In this document: one piece after another, positions 55,730-64,000 of the stretch
How positions within the stretch are numbered: the stretch's first letter is position 1
Layout of the letters: each line of letters begins with the position of its first letter
Assembly: GCF_004684205.1 (NCBI RefSeq)
Contig: NZ_SRIO01000011.1
Location: 1 to 64,000 of the forward strand
Source of the DNA: Candidatus Macondimonas diazotrophica
GTDB lineage: Bacteria > Pseudomonadota > Gammaproteobacteria > UBA5335
DNA length: 64,000 nucleotides
Reading direction: 5' to 3'
Program-made: the position numbers and the translations under genes
The notes under the pieces: generated by a model
What the model was told of the DNA's origin: nothing
Databases searched by the model: none
Seen by the model: the letters and a program-made list of their open reading frames with translations, nothing else

Positions 55730-57247
55730 TCAGATCCCGTTGTAGATTTCGATCACCGGAAAATCGCTACCCGGCGCATTCCCCTTGGCCCCGTCGGAAC
55801 GCCGCATCGCCAGGCTGTCGAGATAGGCGGGCGTGACATCACCAGTGACATATTCACCCGAAAAGCAGGAACTGTCGAAACGATCGATGCGCTCACCGTC
55901 CTTTTCCCAGCGCACGGCGCGCTCCAGATCAGTCAGATCCTGATAAATGAGCCGATCGGCGCCGATGGCCCGGCAAATCTCCTCTTCGGTGCGACCATAG
56001 CCGACGAGCTCGGAAGACACCGGCATGTCGATACCGTACACGTTCGGATACCGAACCGGGGGCGCCGCGGAGGCAAAGTAGACTTTCCGGGCGCCTGCTT
56101 CTCGGGCCATTTCGATGATCTGGCCCGAGGTGGTGCCGCGTACGATGGAATCATCCACCAAGAGGACGTTCTTGCCGCGAAACTCCAGATCGATCGCGTT
56201 GAGCTTCTGGCGGACCGATTTCTTACGCAGCTGCTGGCCCGGCATGATGAAGGTGCGCCCGATGTAGCGGTTCTTCATGAAACCTTCGCGGTATTTCACG
56301 TTCAGGTGGTGCGCCAGCTGCACCGCCACCGTCCGGCTGGTGTCGGGAATCGGAATCACCACATCGATATCCCGGTCATGCCATTCACGCTCGATCTTCT
56401 TGGCCAGATAGTCGCCCATGCGCAAACGCGCCTTGTAGACCGAGACGTTCTCGATGATCGAATCGGGCCGCGCGAAATAGACGTATTCGAAGATGCAGGG
56501 CGAATGCAGGGTATCTTCGGCGCAGACCTTGCGATGAATCTGCCCGTTGAGGTCGATGAATACCGCTTCCCCCGGCATGACGTCAGCGACCGGTTCGAAG
56601 CCGAGCACCTTCAGTGCCACGCTTTCCGAGGCGATCATGTAACTGGTGCCCTTGGGCGTTTCGCGCCGCCCGTAGATCAGCGGCCGAATCCCGAAGGGAT
56701 CACGAAAACCGACGATGCCATAGCCGGTGATCATGGCCACGACGGCATAGGCGCCACGGCAACGGCGATGCACTCCGGCCACAGCGGTAAAGATATCCTC
56801 AGGCTGAATGCGGATCTTGCCCTGCCCCTGCAGTTCGTGGGCGAACACGTTGAGCAACACCTCCGAGTCCGACGAGGTGTTGATGTGACGCATGTCCTGT
56901 TCGAACAATTCCCGCTTGAGCACCTCGGCATTGGTGAGATTGCCATTATGGGAAAGCGAAATCCCGAAGGGGGAATTGACATAGAACGGCTGCGCTTCGG
57001 CCGCGGTGGCGCAACCGGCCGTGGGATAGCGGGTATGGCCGATGCCCATGTTGCCCAGCAGGCCGTACATGTGCTGTGCCTGGAAAATATCGCGCACCAG
57101 ACCATTGTCCTTGCGCAGATAGAGGCGATCACCATCGCAGGTCATGATGCCCGCGGCGTCCTGTCCCCGGTGCTGAAGCACCGTCAAGGCATCGTATAGA
57201 TCCTGGTTCACTGGCGCTTGGCCAACGATGCCGACTACACCGCACAT
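55730..57247 (-). CDS. purF: Amidophosphoribosyltransferase
   Basis: A 505-residue enzyme of the first step of purine synthesis. It begins [33 protein letters not shown], with Cys2 as the glutamine-hydrolysing nucleophile after Met removal; the phosphoribosyl-transferase part carries [26 protein letters not shown]. The start at 57247 follows from the N-terminal Cys; the longer frame to 57325 cannot be right. Confidence 0.95.
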   Translation of the reverse strand: MCGVVGIVGQAPVNQDLYDALTVLQHRGQDAAGIMTCDGDRLYLRKDNGLVRDIFQAQHMYGLLGNMGIGHTRYPTAGCATAAEAQPFYVNSPFGISLSHNGNLTNAEVLKRELFEQDMRHINTSSDSEVLLNVFAHELQGQGKIRIQPEDIFTAVAGVHRRCRGAYAVVAMITGYGIVGFRDPFGIRPLIYGRRETPKGTSYMIASESVALKVLGFEPVADVMPGEAVFIDLNGQIHRKVCAEDTLHSPCIFEYVYFARPDSIIENVSVYKARLRMGDYLAKKIEREWHDRDIDVVIPIPDTSRTVAVQLAHHLNVKYREGFMKNRYIGRTFIMPGQQLRKKSVRQKLNAIDLEFRGKNVLLVDDSIVRGTTSGQIIEMAREAGARKVYFASAAPPVRYPNVYGIDMPVSSELVGYGRTEEEICRAIGADRLIYQDLTDLERAVRWEKDGERIDRFDSSCFSGEYVTGDVTPAYLDSLAMRRSDGAKGNAPGSDFPVIEIYNGI

Positions 57248-57284
57248 AATCTTCAATCCTCGGAACTGTGAAGCAACAATGTCG

Positions 57285-57791
57285 TTACCGGGTATCGGCT
57301 TCGGACAGGAAATCAGTGTGCGCATCCATGGGAAGCTTTTCCCGCAGCTGCGTTGCCAAGGGCAAGAAATAGGGAATCAGTCGCGATTGGAGCCACCAGT
57401 CGCCTCGCGGCAGGCTGGTGAGTTGAGCCAGCAGGATGGCGACCGTGATCAGGGCGGTCGCTCGAAATGCGCCGAAGCCCATGCCCAGCAGGCGATCCAT
57501 GCCGCTCAATCCCAGACGCCGCACGCTTTGCGACAGCAGGCGATTGAGGATACCGCCCAGTATGAGCACCAGCACGAAGACCACAACCCCGGCCAGGACC
57601 CGGCGCGCGGTCTCATGGGCGATCAACCAGGACAGATACGGCGCAGCTGGCTCAGAGCCCCAGTAGCCGGCAGCAGCGGCAGCAATCCAGGTGGCCAACG
57701 ACACGCTCTCCTGAACCAAGCCGCGCAGAAAGGCCACACCCAGAGAGACCGCCAGGACCACCAGGATAAACGCATCGATCGGATTCAGCAT
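57285..57791 (-). CDS. cvpA: CvpA-family membrane protein
   Basis: A 168-residue inner-membrane protein with four hydrophobic helices ([74 protein letters not shown]). It is needed for colicin V production in E. coli and is usually next to purF. The ATG at 57791 follows AAGGTGG. The gap to purF is 37 bp. Confidence 0.92.
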   Translation of the reverse strand: MLNPIDAFILVVLAVSLGVAFLRGLVQESVSLATWIAAAAAGYWGSEPAAPYLSWLIAHETARRVLAGVVVFVLVLILGGILNRLLSQSVRRLGLSGMDRLLGMGFGAFRATALITVAILLAQLTSLPRGDWWLQSRLIPYFLPLATQLREKLPMDAHTDFLSEADTR

Positions 57792-57824
57792 CGCCACCTT
57801 TTCAGGGAATCGTACAGACCGCCA

Positions 57825-58508
57825 TCACGGATTCGGCACGACCCGACCGTTCAAGCCCATGGATTGCTCGATGCGCGCGCGTAGCGCCTCGGCTTCCTCC
57901 CGCCGGGCCATATGGCCCACGCGAACCCGATACAACGTTCGCCCATTGAGTACCAGCGTGCTCACCTGGGCACCGTGTTGATGTTGTCGCAAGCGCGCCG
58001 CCAGACTCTGGGCATTTTGCAGATCTCCGAAACTGCCCACCTGGACGGACCATCCCGCACCCTTGGTGGCCGCCGGGGCGCGGCTCACGGACGGCGCCGA
58101 AGATGACGCCGCTCTGGGAATATCAGAAGCGCGCGGCGGTGCTGATCGGTTCGAGGCGGCGACCTCATCGGCCGGCCGTGCGGGTTCGACTGGTGCGGAG
58201 ACCGGCTGGGCCGTATCGGTCACGGCCTCTGCCGTCCCATCCGGCTGCCGCTCGGCCGGCGCCAACCGGGCCAACTCAGGGGGCGCCCCCTCTGCAGGCC
58301 TGCTCCCTTCGGACGGAACCGTTTCACGCAACGGCGGCGGTGCGAGATCAATCGTTCGCATCTCGCGCTCCGGATCCTCCGCGGCCACGAAGGTGGTTTC
58401 CGCCCCTTCTTCGGGATTCTGATCCAGAATCCAGGGCAACAGCAGCATGGCGCCAAGCCACAATACCGCCGCCCCAGCCAACCGCCGCTTCAGGACCGGA
58501 TCCATCAT
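57825..58508 (-). CDS. SPOR-domain protein (DedD-like)
   Basis: A 227-residue protein with one N-terminal helix (AGAAVLWLGAMLLLPWIL), a long Pro/Ala-rich linker and a C-terminal SPOR domain (WSVQVGSFGDLQNAQSLAARLRQHQHGAQV, RTLYRVRVGHMARREEAEALRARI). SPOR domains bind denuded peptidoglycan at the division site. GGGAGA lies before the ATG at 58508. It lies between folC and cvpA, as dedD does in gammaproteobacteria. Confidence 0.9.
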   Translation of the reverse strand: MMDPVLKRRLAGAAVLWLGAMLLLPWILDQNPEEGAETTFVAAEDPEREMRTIDLAPPPLRETVPSEGSRPAEGAPPELARLAPAERQPDGTAEAVTDTAQPVSAPVEPARPADEVAASNRSAPPRASDIPRAASSSAPSVSRAPAATKGAGWSVQVGSFGDLQNAQSLAARLRQHQHGAQVSTLVLNGRTLYRVRVGHMARREEAEALRARIEQSMGLNGRVVPNP

Positions 58509-58551
58509 GATTCTCCCTGCCTGATCATGGACGCGCATCCACAACCGCCTA

Positions 58552-59823
58552 TTATACGGGCGCGGGACTCGCAAGAGCCACGGTCAGGAACGAGCCGGTT
58601 ACCACCACGCGATCCGTTGGCCCGCTGTCCGCCAGTGCCTGCGTACGCGCCTCTGACGGGGTCGCGAACTCAGTCACCGGTGCATGCGGCGCGAGCGCCC
58701 GTACCAGGGCCGCCAGCGCCACGGCCGTATTGCCCCGGGACCCGGGAAGGTCCGTCACATACCAGACATCGGTCTGGGGCCGCAGGGTTTCGATCATGGC
58801 TGAGGCGTCCTTGTCCTGGAGGACACCCAGAATCGTGCGCCGCGTTCCGGCAACGGGTATCGTGGCCAGGTGCGCCGCCAAGGCCGCTGTGCCGGCCGGA
58901 TTGTGAGCAACGTCGTACCATTGCGTGACCGGACCGGCGCGACGTTCCAGCCGCCCGGGAAGTCGCGCGTGGGTCAACCCGTCGACCACCGAGCGCCGAT
59001 CCGGCTGGAGTCCCGATGGCAGCAAGGCCAGCACGGCCAAGGCGCCTGCCGCATTTGCGTACTGATGTTCACCCGGTAAGGCCGGGGGCGGCAGATCGCT
59101 CCAGCAGACCGTGGCGCTGAGGAAATCCCAGCGACGGGCCTCGCGCCGCAAGACTCGATAATCTGAGCCTGCACACCATCGCGGTGAGCCCAGCCCATGC
59201 TGCAGCAGTCCGAGCGGTGGCTCCGGGTCGGTGCAGACCAGCGGCCGGGTCGCCCGGCTGATGCCGGCTTTTTCCCGACCGATGGCGTCTCGATTCGGGC
59301 CCAGCCAGTCCATATGGTCGAGCGCAATCGGCGTAATGAGCGCGACATCGGGATCCATCACGTTGACGGCATCCAGGCGCCCACCCAGGCCGACCTCGAG
59401 CAGCGCCACTTCGAGATCGGTGCGGGCGAATAGATCCAGCGCCGCCAGTGTGCCGAACTCGAAATAGCTCAGGCTGACTCCGTCGCGTGCCTGTTCGACC
59501 CGCTCGAACGCCGCGCACAGCGCCGCATCGTCTACTGGATGGCCATTCAGCCGGACCCGCTCGTTGTAGCGCCACAAATGGGGAGAGGTATAGCTCCCGA
59601 CTCGCCGCCCCGCAGCCACGAGAATGGCCTCGAGAAAGGCTACGCTGGAGCCCTTGCCGTTGGTCCCGGCCACGGTAATGACCGAAGGCGCCGGTCGTGG
59701 CGCACCCATGGCCGCATAGACCGCCCGGATTCGCCCCAGTCCGAGGTCGATCTCGCGCGGATGCAGCTGTTCGAGATGCGCCAGCCATTGCGCCAGCGTG
59801 CGTGCCTCGGGAGTTGCGCTCAC
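58552..59823 (-). CDS. folC: Dihydrofolate synthase / folylpolyglutamate synthase
   Basis: A 423-residue Mur-ligase-like enzyme that adds glutamates to folate. The P-loop is [18 protein letters not shown]; others are [59 protein letters not shown] and [18 protein letters not shown]. Starts overlap accD (ATGA); 43 bp before the SPOR gene. Confidence 0.95.
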   Translation of the reverse strand: MSATPEARTLAQWLAHLEQLHPREIDLGLGRIRAVYAAMGAPRPAPSVITVAGTNGKGSSVAFLEAILVAAGRRVGSYTSPHLWRYNERVRLNGHPVDDAALCAAFERVEQARDGVSLSYFEFGTLAALDLFARTDLEVALLEVGLGGRLDAVNVMDPDVALITPIALDHMDWLGPNRDAIGREKAGISRATRPLVCTDPEPPLGLLQHGLGSPRWCAGSDYRVLRREARRWDFLSATVCWSDLPPPALPGEHQYANAAGALAVLALLPSGLQPDRRSVVDGLTHARLPGRLERRAGPVTQWYDVAHNPAGTAALAAHLATIPVAGTRRTILGVLQDKDASAMIETLRPQTDVWYVTDLPGSRGNTAVALAALVRALAPHAPVTEFATPSEARTQALADSGPTDRVVVTGSFLTVALASPAPV

Positions 59824-60689
59824 TCGGTTGGGGCGGCCGGCATCCCCATCAGGACGCGCAGTAGCGTAGCGAGGCGATCACGCATCTGACGCCGATCGAG
59901 GATGAAATCCACGGTACCGTGTTCGAGCAGAAACTCACTGCGCTGGAATCCTTCGGGCAGAGTCTGACCGACCGTCTGCTGAATCACACGCGGGCCCGCG
60001 AAACCGATCAGGGCGCGCGGTTCTGCCACATTGACATCCCCCAGCATGGCGAGCGACGCCGACACGCCGCCGGTAGTGGGATGGGTCAACACCGAGACAT
60101 AGGGCAGTCGGGCAGCCGACAGCTCGGCCAGCGCAGCGCTGGTCTTGGCCATCTGCATCAAGGAAAACAGGTTTTCCTGCATGCGCGCCCCACCACTCGC
60201 GGAAAAACAGACCAGTGGCGCCCGGTCGGCGAGACTTTGGCGAACTGCGCGGGCGAATTTCTCGCCGACGACGGCGCCCATGGAGCCAGCCATGAACCGA
60301 AAATCGAAGGCAGCCGTGACGACCGGCAGATGCTTGAGCAGGCCTTTCATGACCAAAAGTGCGTCCTTTTCGCCGCTCGACTTCTGCGCCTGCGTCAAAC
60401 GATCCTTGTATTTTTTACTGTCCCGAAATTTCAGGGCATCGACTGGCTCGATGCCGGCAAACAGTTCCACGGCCGAATCCGTGTCAAGGAACTGTGCCAG
60501 CCGGCGCCGCGGCTCGATGGGGCCATGATGTCCACACTTGGGGCAGACCTCCAGATTACGCTCGAGCTCGGGGCGATACAGCGTCGCCTCGCAAGCCTCG
60601 CAGCGATGCCATACGCCCTCGGGAACCGCGCGTTTCTGCTCTCCCTCGGTGCGAATGCGTGAGGGCATCAATTTGGTAAACCAGTTCAT
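59820..60689 (-). CDS. accD: Acetyl-CoA carboxylase carboxyltransferase beta subunit
   Basis: A 289-residue subunit that, with AccA, transfers the carboxyl group to acetyl-CoA. The N-terminal zinc ribbon is [26 protein letters not shown], and the carboxyltransferase core has [43 protein letters not shown] and [20 protein letters not shown]. Four-base overlaps with trpA and folC. Confidence 0.96.
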   Translation of the reverse strand: MNWFTKLMPSRIRTEGEQKRAVPEGVWHRCEACEATLYRPELERNLEVCPKCGHHGPIEPRRRLAQFLDTDSAVELFAGIEPVDALKFRDSKKYKDRLTQAQKSSGEKDALLVMKGLLKHLPVVTAAFDFRFMAGSMGAVVGEKFARAVRQSLADRAPLVCFSASGGARMQENLFSLMQMAKTSAALAELSAARLPYVSVLTHPTTGGVSASLAMLGDVNVAEPRALIGFAGPRVIQQTVGQTLPEGFQRSEFLLEHGTVDFILDRRQMRDRLATLLRVLMGMPAAPTE

Positions 60690-61525
60690 CGCTCATCCTC
60701 CAGGGCCGGCCGCGCCACCCCATCCATGGCCACACGCAAGGCCCGAACCTGGGCTTCAAGCTGATCCGGCAACGTCTCGGGTACACCGCCCGCGATCGTC
60801 TTGACCAGTGCACTGCCGACAACAACCGCATCGGCAATGGCCGCCATCTTCCCCGCCTGTTCGGGGCCCGAAATTCCGAAACCCACACCCACCGGGAGGC
60901 GCGTCAGGCCTCTCACGACGGCGAGACGATCGCCGACGGCGTCCATATCCAGGCTGGCCGCGCCCGTCACGCCCTTGAGTGATACGTAATAGACGAAGCC
61001 TTGTGCCTGATCACAGATCCAGGCCATGCGCCGGTCCGTCGTGGTCGGTGAAACCAGAAAAATGGGCGCCAACTGGGTCTCGCGCAGTGCCGGCAGCAAT
61101 CCATCGCCTTCCTCGGGCGGCAGATCCACGGTCAATACGCCGTCCACGCCGGCACTTGCCGCGGCCTGGGCAAATGCATGGTAGCCCATGCGTTCGATGG
61201 GATTGAGGTAGCCCATGAGAACGACCGGCGTATGTGAATCTTTCTCGCGAAAGCGGCGCACGACATCGAGCACGCCCAGCAGCGTCATCCCCGAACGCAA
61301 GGCGCGATCGGCCGCCAGCTGAATGGCAACCCCATCGGCGACCGGATCGGAAAACGGCACGCCTAGTTCGATCACATCGGCGCCGCCGGCCACCAGGGCA
61401 TGCATGAGTGCAACCGTGGTGTCGGCATCCGGATCGCCAGCCATGAGATAGGTGACCAGTGCCGCTCTACCCTGCTCGCGCAGGTCTGCAAAGCGGTGAT
61501 CGATACGCAACGGCGCACGGCTCAT
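60686..61525 (-). CDS. trpA: Tryptophan synthase alpha chain
   Basis: A 279-residue TIM barrel that cleaves indole-glycerol phosphate. Catalytic Glu and Asp are in [21 protein letters not shown] and [27 protein letters not shown]-like and [10 protein letters not shown] segments are present. It overlaps trpB and accD by 4 bp each. Confidence 0.95.
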   Translation of the reverse strand: MSRAPLRIDHRFADLREQGRAALVTYLMAGDPDADTTVALMHALVAGGADVIELGVPFSDPVADGVAIQLAADRALRSGMTLLGVLDVVRRFREKDSHTPVVLMGYLNPIERMGYHAFAQAAASAGVDGVLTVDLPPEEGDGLLPALRETQLAPIFLVSPTTTDRRMAWICDQAQGFVYYVSLKGVTGAASLDMDAVGDRLAVVRGLTRLPVGVGFGISGPEQAGKMAAIADAVVVGSALVKTIAGGVPETLPDQLEAQVRALRVAMDGVARPALEDER

Positions 61526-62736
61526 AGCGCGATGCCCTCCCGCGCGGCGATGGTGGGAATGTCTTTGTCGCCTCGACCGGAGAGGTTGACGACGATGATC
61601 TGTTCGGGCGACATCCGCGCCGCGAGACGCTCGGCATACGCCAGCGCGTGCGAACTTTCCAGTGCGGGAATGATGCCTTCGGTACGCGTCAGTCGGTGGA
61701 AGGCTGCCAGCGCCTCTTCGTCATCGGCGTAGACATACTGTGCGCGCCCGCAATCCTTCAGCCAGCTGTGTTCCGGTCCGACGCCGGGATAATCAAGACC
61801 GGCGGAGATCGAATGCGCCTCCTGGATCTGGCCGTCCGCATTGTCGAGCAGATAGGTCCGGCTGCCGTGCAGCACGCCCGGCCGGCCCGCCGAGAGCGGT
61901 GCCGAGTGCTGTCCCGATTCCAGCCCATGGCCGGCCGCCTCGACACCGTAGAGCGCCACTTCTCGATCGTCCAGAAACGGATGAAACAGCCCCATGGCGT
62001 TGGAACCGCCGCCGACACAGGCGACCAGGGCGTCGGGTAGACGGCCTTCCAAGGCCAGCATCTGCTCACGGGTTTCACGGCCAATGATGCACTGGAAGTC
62101 GCGCACCATCATGGGATAGGGATGCGGTCCCGCGACCGAGCCGATGACATAGAAGGTATCGTCCACATGGGTGACCCAGTCGCGCATCGCCTCGTTCATG
62201 GCGTCCTTGAGCGTGCGGCTGCCGGACTCCACGGGCCGCACCTCGGCGCCCAAGAGCTTCATGCGATAGACGTTCGGCGCCTGGCGCTTGACATCCTCGG
62301 CACCCATGTAGACCACGCAGTCGAGCCCCAGCCGGGCCGCCACGGTCGCGGTCGCCACGCCATGCTGACCGGCGCCGGTTTCGGCGATGATGCGCCGCTT
62401 GCCCATGCGCTGGGCGAGCAGGATCTGGCCGACGGTGTTGTTCACCTTATGGGCCCCGGTATGGTTCAGATCCTCTCGTTTGAGGTAGATGCGGGCACCA
62501 CCCACCTCGCCGGTCAAGCGTTCGGCCAGATACAGTGGCGAGGGTCGCCCCACGTAATGCGCCAGATCCACATCGAGTCGGCGGCGGAACTCGGCATCCA
62601 GCCCGATCTCGTGATAGGCCTCGGCCAGCGCCTCGAGCGCGGCCATCAAGGTCTCGGGGACGAAGCGCCCCCCATAGGGGCCGAAATGCCCCCGCGCGTC
62701 GGGAAGCGAATTTCCTGCACCATCAAGCTTCGGCAT
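61522..62736 (-). CDS. trpB: Tryptophan synthase beta chain
   Basis: A 404-residue PLP enzyme that joins indole to serine. The PLP lysine is in [58 protein letters not shown] and [17 protein letters not shown] are also seen. The ATG at 62736 (MPKLDGAGN) fits the family; it overlaps trpF by 14 bp. Confidence 0.96.
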   Translation of the reverse strand: MPKLDGAGNSLPDARGHFGPYGGRFVPETLMAALEALAEAYHEIGLDAEFRRRLDVDLAHYVGRPSPLYLAERLTGEVGGARIYLKREDLNHTGAHKVNNTVGQILLAQRMGKRRIIAETGAGQHGVATATVAARLGLDCVVYMGAEDVKRQAPNVYRMKLLGAEVRPVESGSRTLKDAMNEAMRDWVTHVDDTFYVIGSVAGPHPYPMMVRDFQCIIGRETREQMLALEGRLPDALVACVGGGSNAMGLFHPFLDDREVALYGVEAAGHGLESGQHSAPLSAGRPGVLHGSRTYLLDNADGQIQEAHSISAGLDYPGVGPEHSWLKDCGRAQYVYADDEEALAAFHRLTRTEGIIPALESSHALAYAERLAARMSPEQIIVVNLSGRGDKDIPTIAAREGIAL

Positions 62737-63361
62737 CGGCACGTCTGATCCTCTCCATAAATTCACGCATGCGCTGCGGATCCTTGATTCCGGGCGCGCA
62801 CTCCACCCCGCTGCTCACATCCACTGCCCAAGGCCGTACCTGGCGAACGGCATCGGCGACATTCGTCGCGTCCAGTCCGCCCGCAAGAATCAGCGGCAAC
62901 GGCCGCTCGGTAGGGATCTCCGCCCAGGCGAAACGAAGCCCCCGCCCCCCCGCCTCGCCGGGCGCATGGCTGTCCAGGAGCATCCCGCGCGCATGCGCAT
63001 GGGAACGGGCTTGCGCCAGGACATCCGTCCCAGCACCGCCCATGCCCAATGCCTTGATGTAGGGCCGTTGGTGACGCTGGCAATCGGCCGGCGTCTCGAC
63101 ACCGTGAAATTGCAGCATATCCAGATCGATCTCGGCCAGCACGTCGTCGACAAAGGCCGGATCGGCATTCAGGAACAGGCCGACCACCGTCACGAAGGCC
63201 GGCACGCGATGGATCCACTGCGCCGCAGTCGTAGCCGCAAGATAGCGTGGGCTTTTCGGGTAAAACACCAACCCGATGGCATCCACCCCCAACTCCGCTG
63301 CCTGCAGGGCATCGTCGAGACGGGTAATGCCACAGATCTTGACCCGTGTACGGATCGCCAC
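62723..63361 (-). CDS. trpF: Phosphoribosylanthranilate isomerase
   Basis: A 212-residue TIM barrel of tryptophan synthesis: [66 protein letters not shown] and [15 protein letters not shown]. The GTG at 63361 has GGGAGG five bases upstream and removes an unlikely extension of about 67 residues. It is the first gene of the trpFBA-accD-folC unit. Confidence 0.94.
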   Translation of the reverse strand: MAIRTRVKICGITRLDDALQAAELGVDAIGLVFYPKSPRYLAATTAAQWIHRVPAFVTVVGLFLNADPAFVDDVLAEIDLDMLQFHGVETPADCQRHQRPYIKALGMGGAGTDVLAQARSHAHARGMLLDSHAPGEAGGRGLRFAWAEIPTERPLPLILAGGLDATNVADAVRQVRPWAVDVSSGVECAPGIKDPQRMREFMERIRRADAEA

Positions 63362-63476
63362 CTGGCCTCCCAAAAGTGGTGAGCTTACCAAATGCGCCGC
63401 CAAACCGGGACCGGCCCCGCTGCGCTGCCCATGCGCCTCGTCGGCCAGCCCACCAATCATGCGCGAATCTTCTGCC

Positions 63477-64000
63477 TTACGGACGCCTGATTCGGCGCGG
63501 CCAGAGGTAATCGATGCGCGCGGCCTCGATCCAGTTCTGGTACAACCCCTGCAGGGCAGCATCGCCGGTCGACTCGAGAGGAAGCGGCGCCCCGATCTCC
63601 AGGTGCGGGCGGCCGCCCTCGCGCCGGCATCCCACGGGGAGGACTATGGCGCCGGTCCATTGCGCCAGGCGCGCGATGCGTTCCGCGGCCGGCGCCGACT
63701 GGGGACTCTGATCCAGGGGATAATCCGCCAGGATCAGCACTGTCCCGCCGCGCTGCAATGCTCGGACAATGGCTTTGGGGTTACCGCCGTCGATCAGACA
63801 GCCGCCCGTCCGCTGGGCCAGACGCGCTACGGGACGACGAAACGCCGGATGCCGGAACAGACGCGCGACCAACTGGACCGGCACCCGTTCGGCCAGTGCA
63901 CGCACCCCGGCGGGCAGATCGATGAAATGACCGGCGATCAGGATCACGGCGACGCCTTGACGCTGATACTGCACCAACTGTGGCCAACCGGTCACCGACG
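63477..64000 (-). CDS. LpxL/HtrB-like acyltransferase, N-terminus cut by window edge
   Basis: About 174 residues of a lysophospholipid acyltransferase-like protein whose start lies past the right edge; a GTG at 63995 is in frame but the frame stays open. It has VAVILIAGHFIDLP, FRHPAFRRPVARLAQRTGGCLI, VRALQRGGTVLILADYP and GAIVLPVGCRREGG. In lipid A acyltransferases the first motif is HX4(D/E); here the residue four after GH-F is Pro (GHFIDLP), so activity is doubtful or the motif has moved. The family assignment is moderate. Confidence 0.6.
   Translation of the reverse strand, partial: SVTGWPQLVQYQRQGVAVILIAGHFIDLPAGVRALAERVPVQLVARLFRHPAFRRPVARLAQRTGGCLIDGGNPKAIVRALQRGGTVLILADYPLDQSPQSAPAAERIARLAQWTGAIVLPVGCRREGGRPHLEIGAPLPLESTGDAALQGLYQNWIEAARIDYLWPRRIRRP

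Overview
The window looks like a chromosomal segment of a GC-rich, nitrogen-fixing gammaproteobacterium. Evidence for this: a NifHDK set of the molybdenum type, an Isc operon of gammaproteobacterial type (IscX, HscBA, ferredoxin), the order trpF-trpB-trpA-accD-folC-SPOR-cvpA-purF-metZ, and a NorR/flavohaemoprotein pair. A purple sulfur or other sulfur-oxidising lineage would fit, but nothing here proves the genus.

Region by region. (1) 1-910: left-edge remnant of a defence locus, with a cut-off NACHT/STAND-like ATPase and a broken type I restriction HsdR fragment. (2) 1200-15126: nitrogen-fixation region. An FmdB/[2Fe-2S] ferredoxin pair, a PepSY-like secreted protein and a Na/Pi symporter flank nifHDK (minus strand). 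Divergent from nifH are a degenerate receiver protein and then a complete iscS-iscU-erpA-iscA-hscB-hscA-fdx-iscX-fdx2 operon. (3) 15326-19415: a RES-type toxin-antitoxin pair, a FIST sensor protein and SelO. (4) 19610-22184: a bolA-led cluster with four poorly known genes. (5) 22502-24808: an OprC-like copper TonB receptor, then a frameshifted ABM-family gene. (6) 25321-41819: an adenosylcobalamin riboswitch followed by a long, tightly overlapping anaerobic-type cobalamin operon that also carries CbtAB cobalt transport genes. (7) 42041-47468: NorR and a divergent NO/nitrosative-stress operon (hmp, hemerythrin, DUF488, nitronate monooxygenase fusion). (8) 47952-54101: a Zur-type island (Fur-family regulator, DUF1826, COG0523 GTPase, MerC-like, His-rich DUF2796, ABC pair, DUF3299) with near-identical palindromes upstream. 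(9) tRNA-Lys, then a minus-strand housekeeping block metZ-purF-cvpA-SPOR-folC-accD-trpA-trpB-trpF and a cut-off acyltransferase.

The most striking thread is regulatory. Reading the intergenic DNA by eye gives TGT-N10-ACA NifA-type sites followed at about 100-120 bp by sigma-54 -24/-12 elements in front of four units: the FmdB-ferredoxin pair, nifHDK (with a possible divergent promoter for the receiver-like gene), the whole isc operon and the bolA cluster. The general Fe-S assembly machinery in this window therefore appears to be wired as a nif-specific system, and the bolA cluster brings several uncharacterised proteins into the same regulon. No iscR, nifU, nifS or nifENB is seen here. Motif calls were made by reading and not by scoring matrices.
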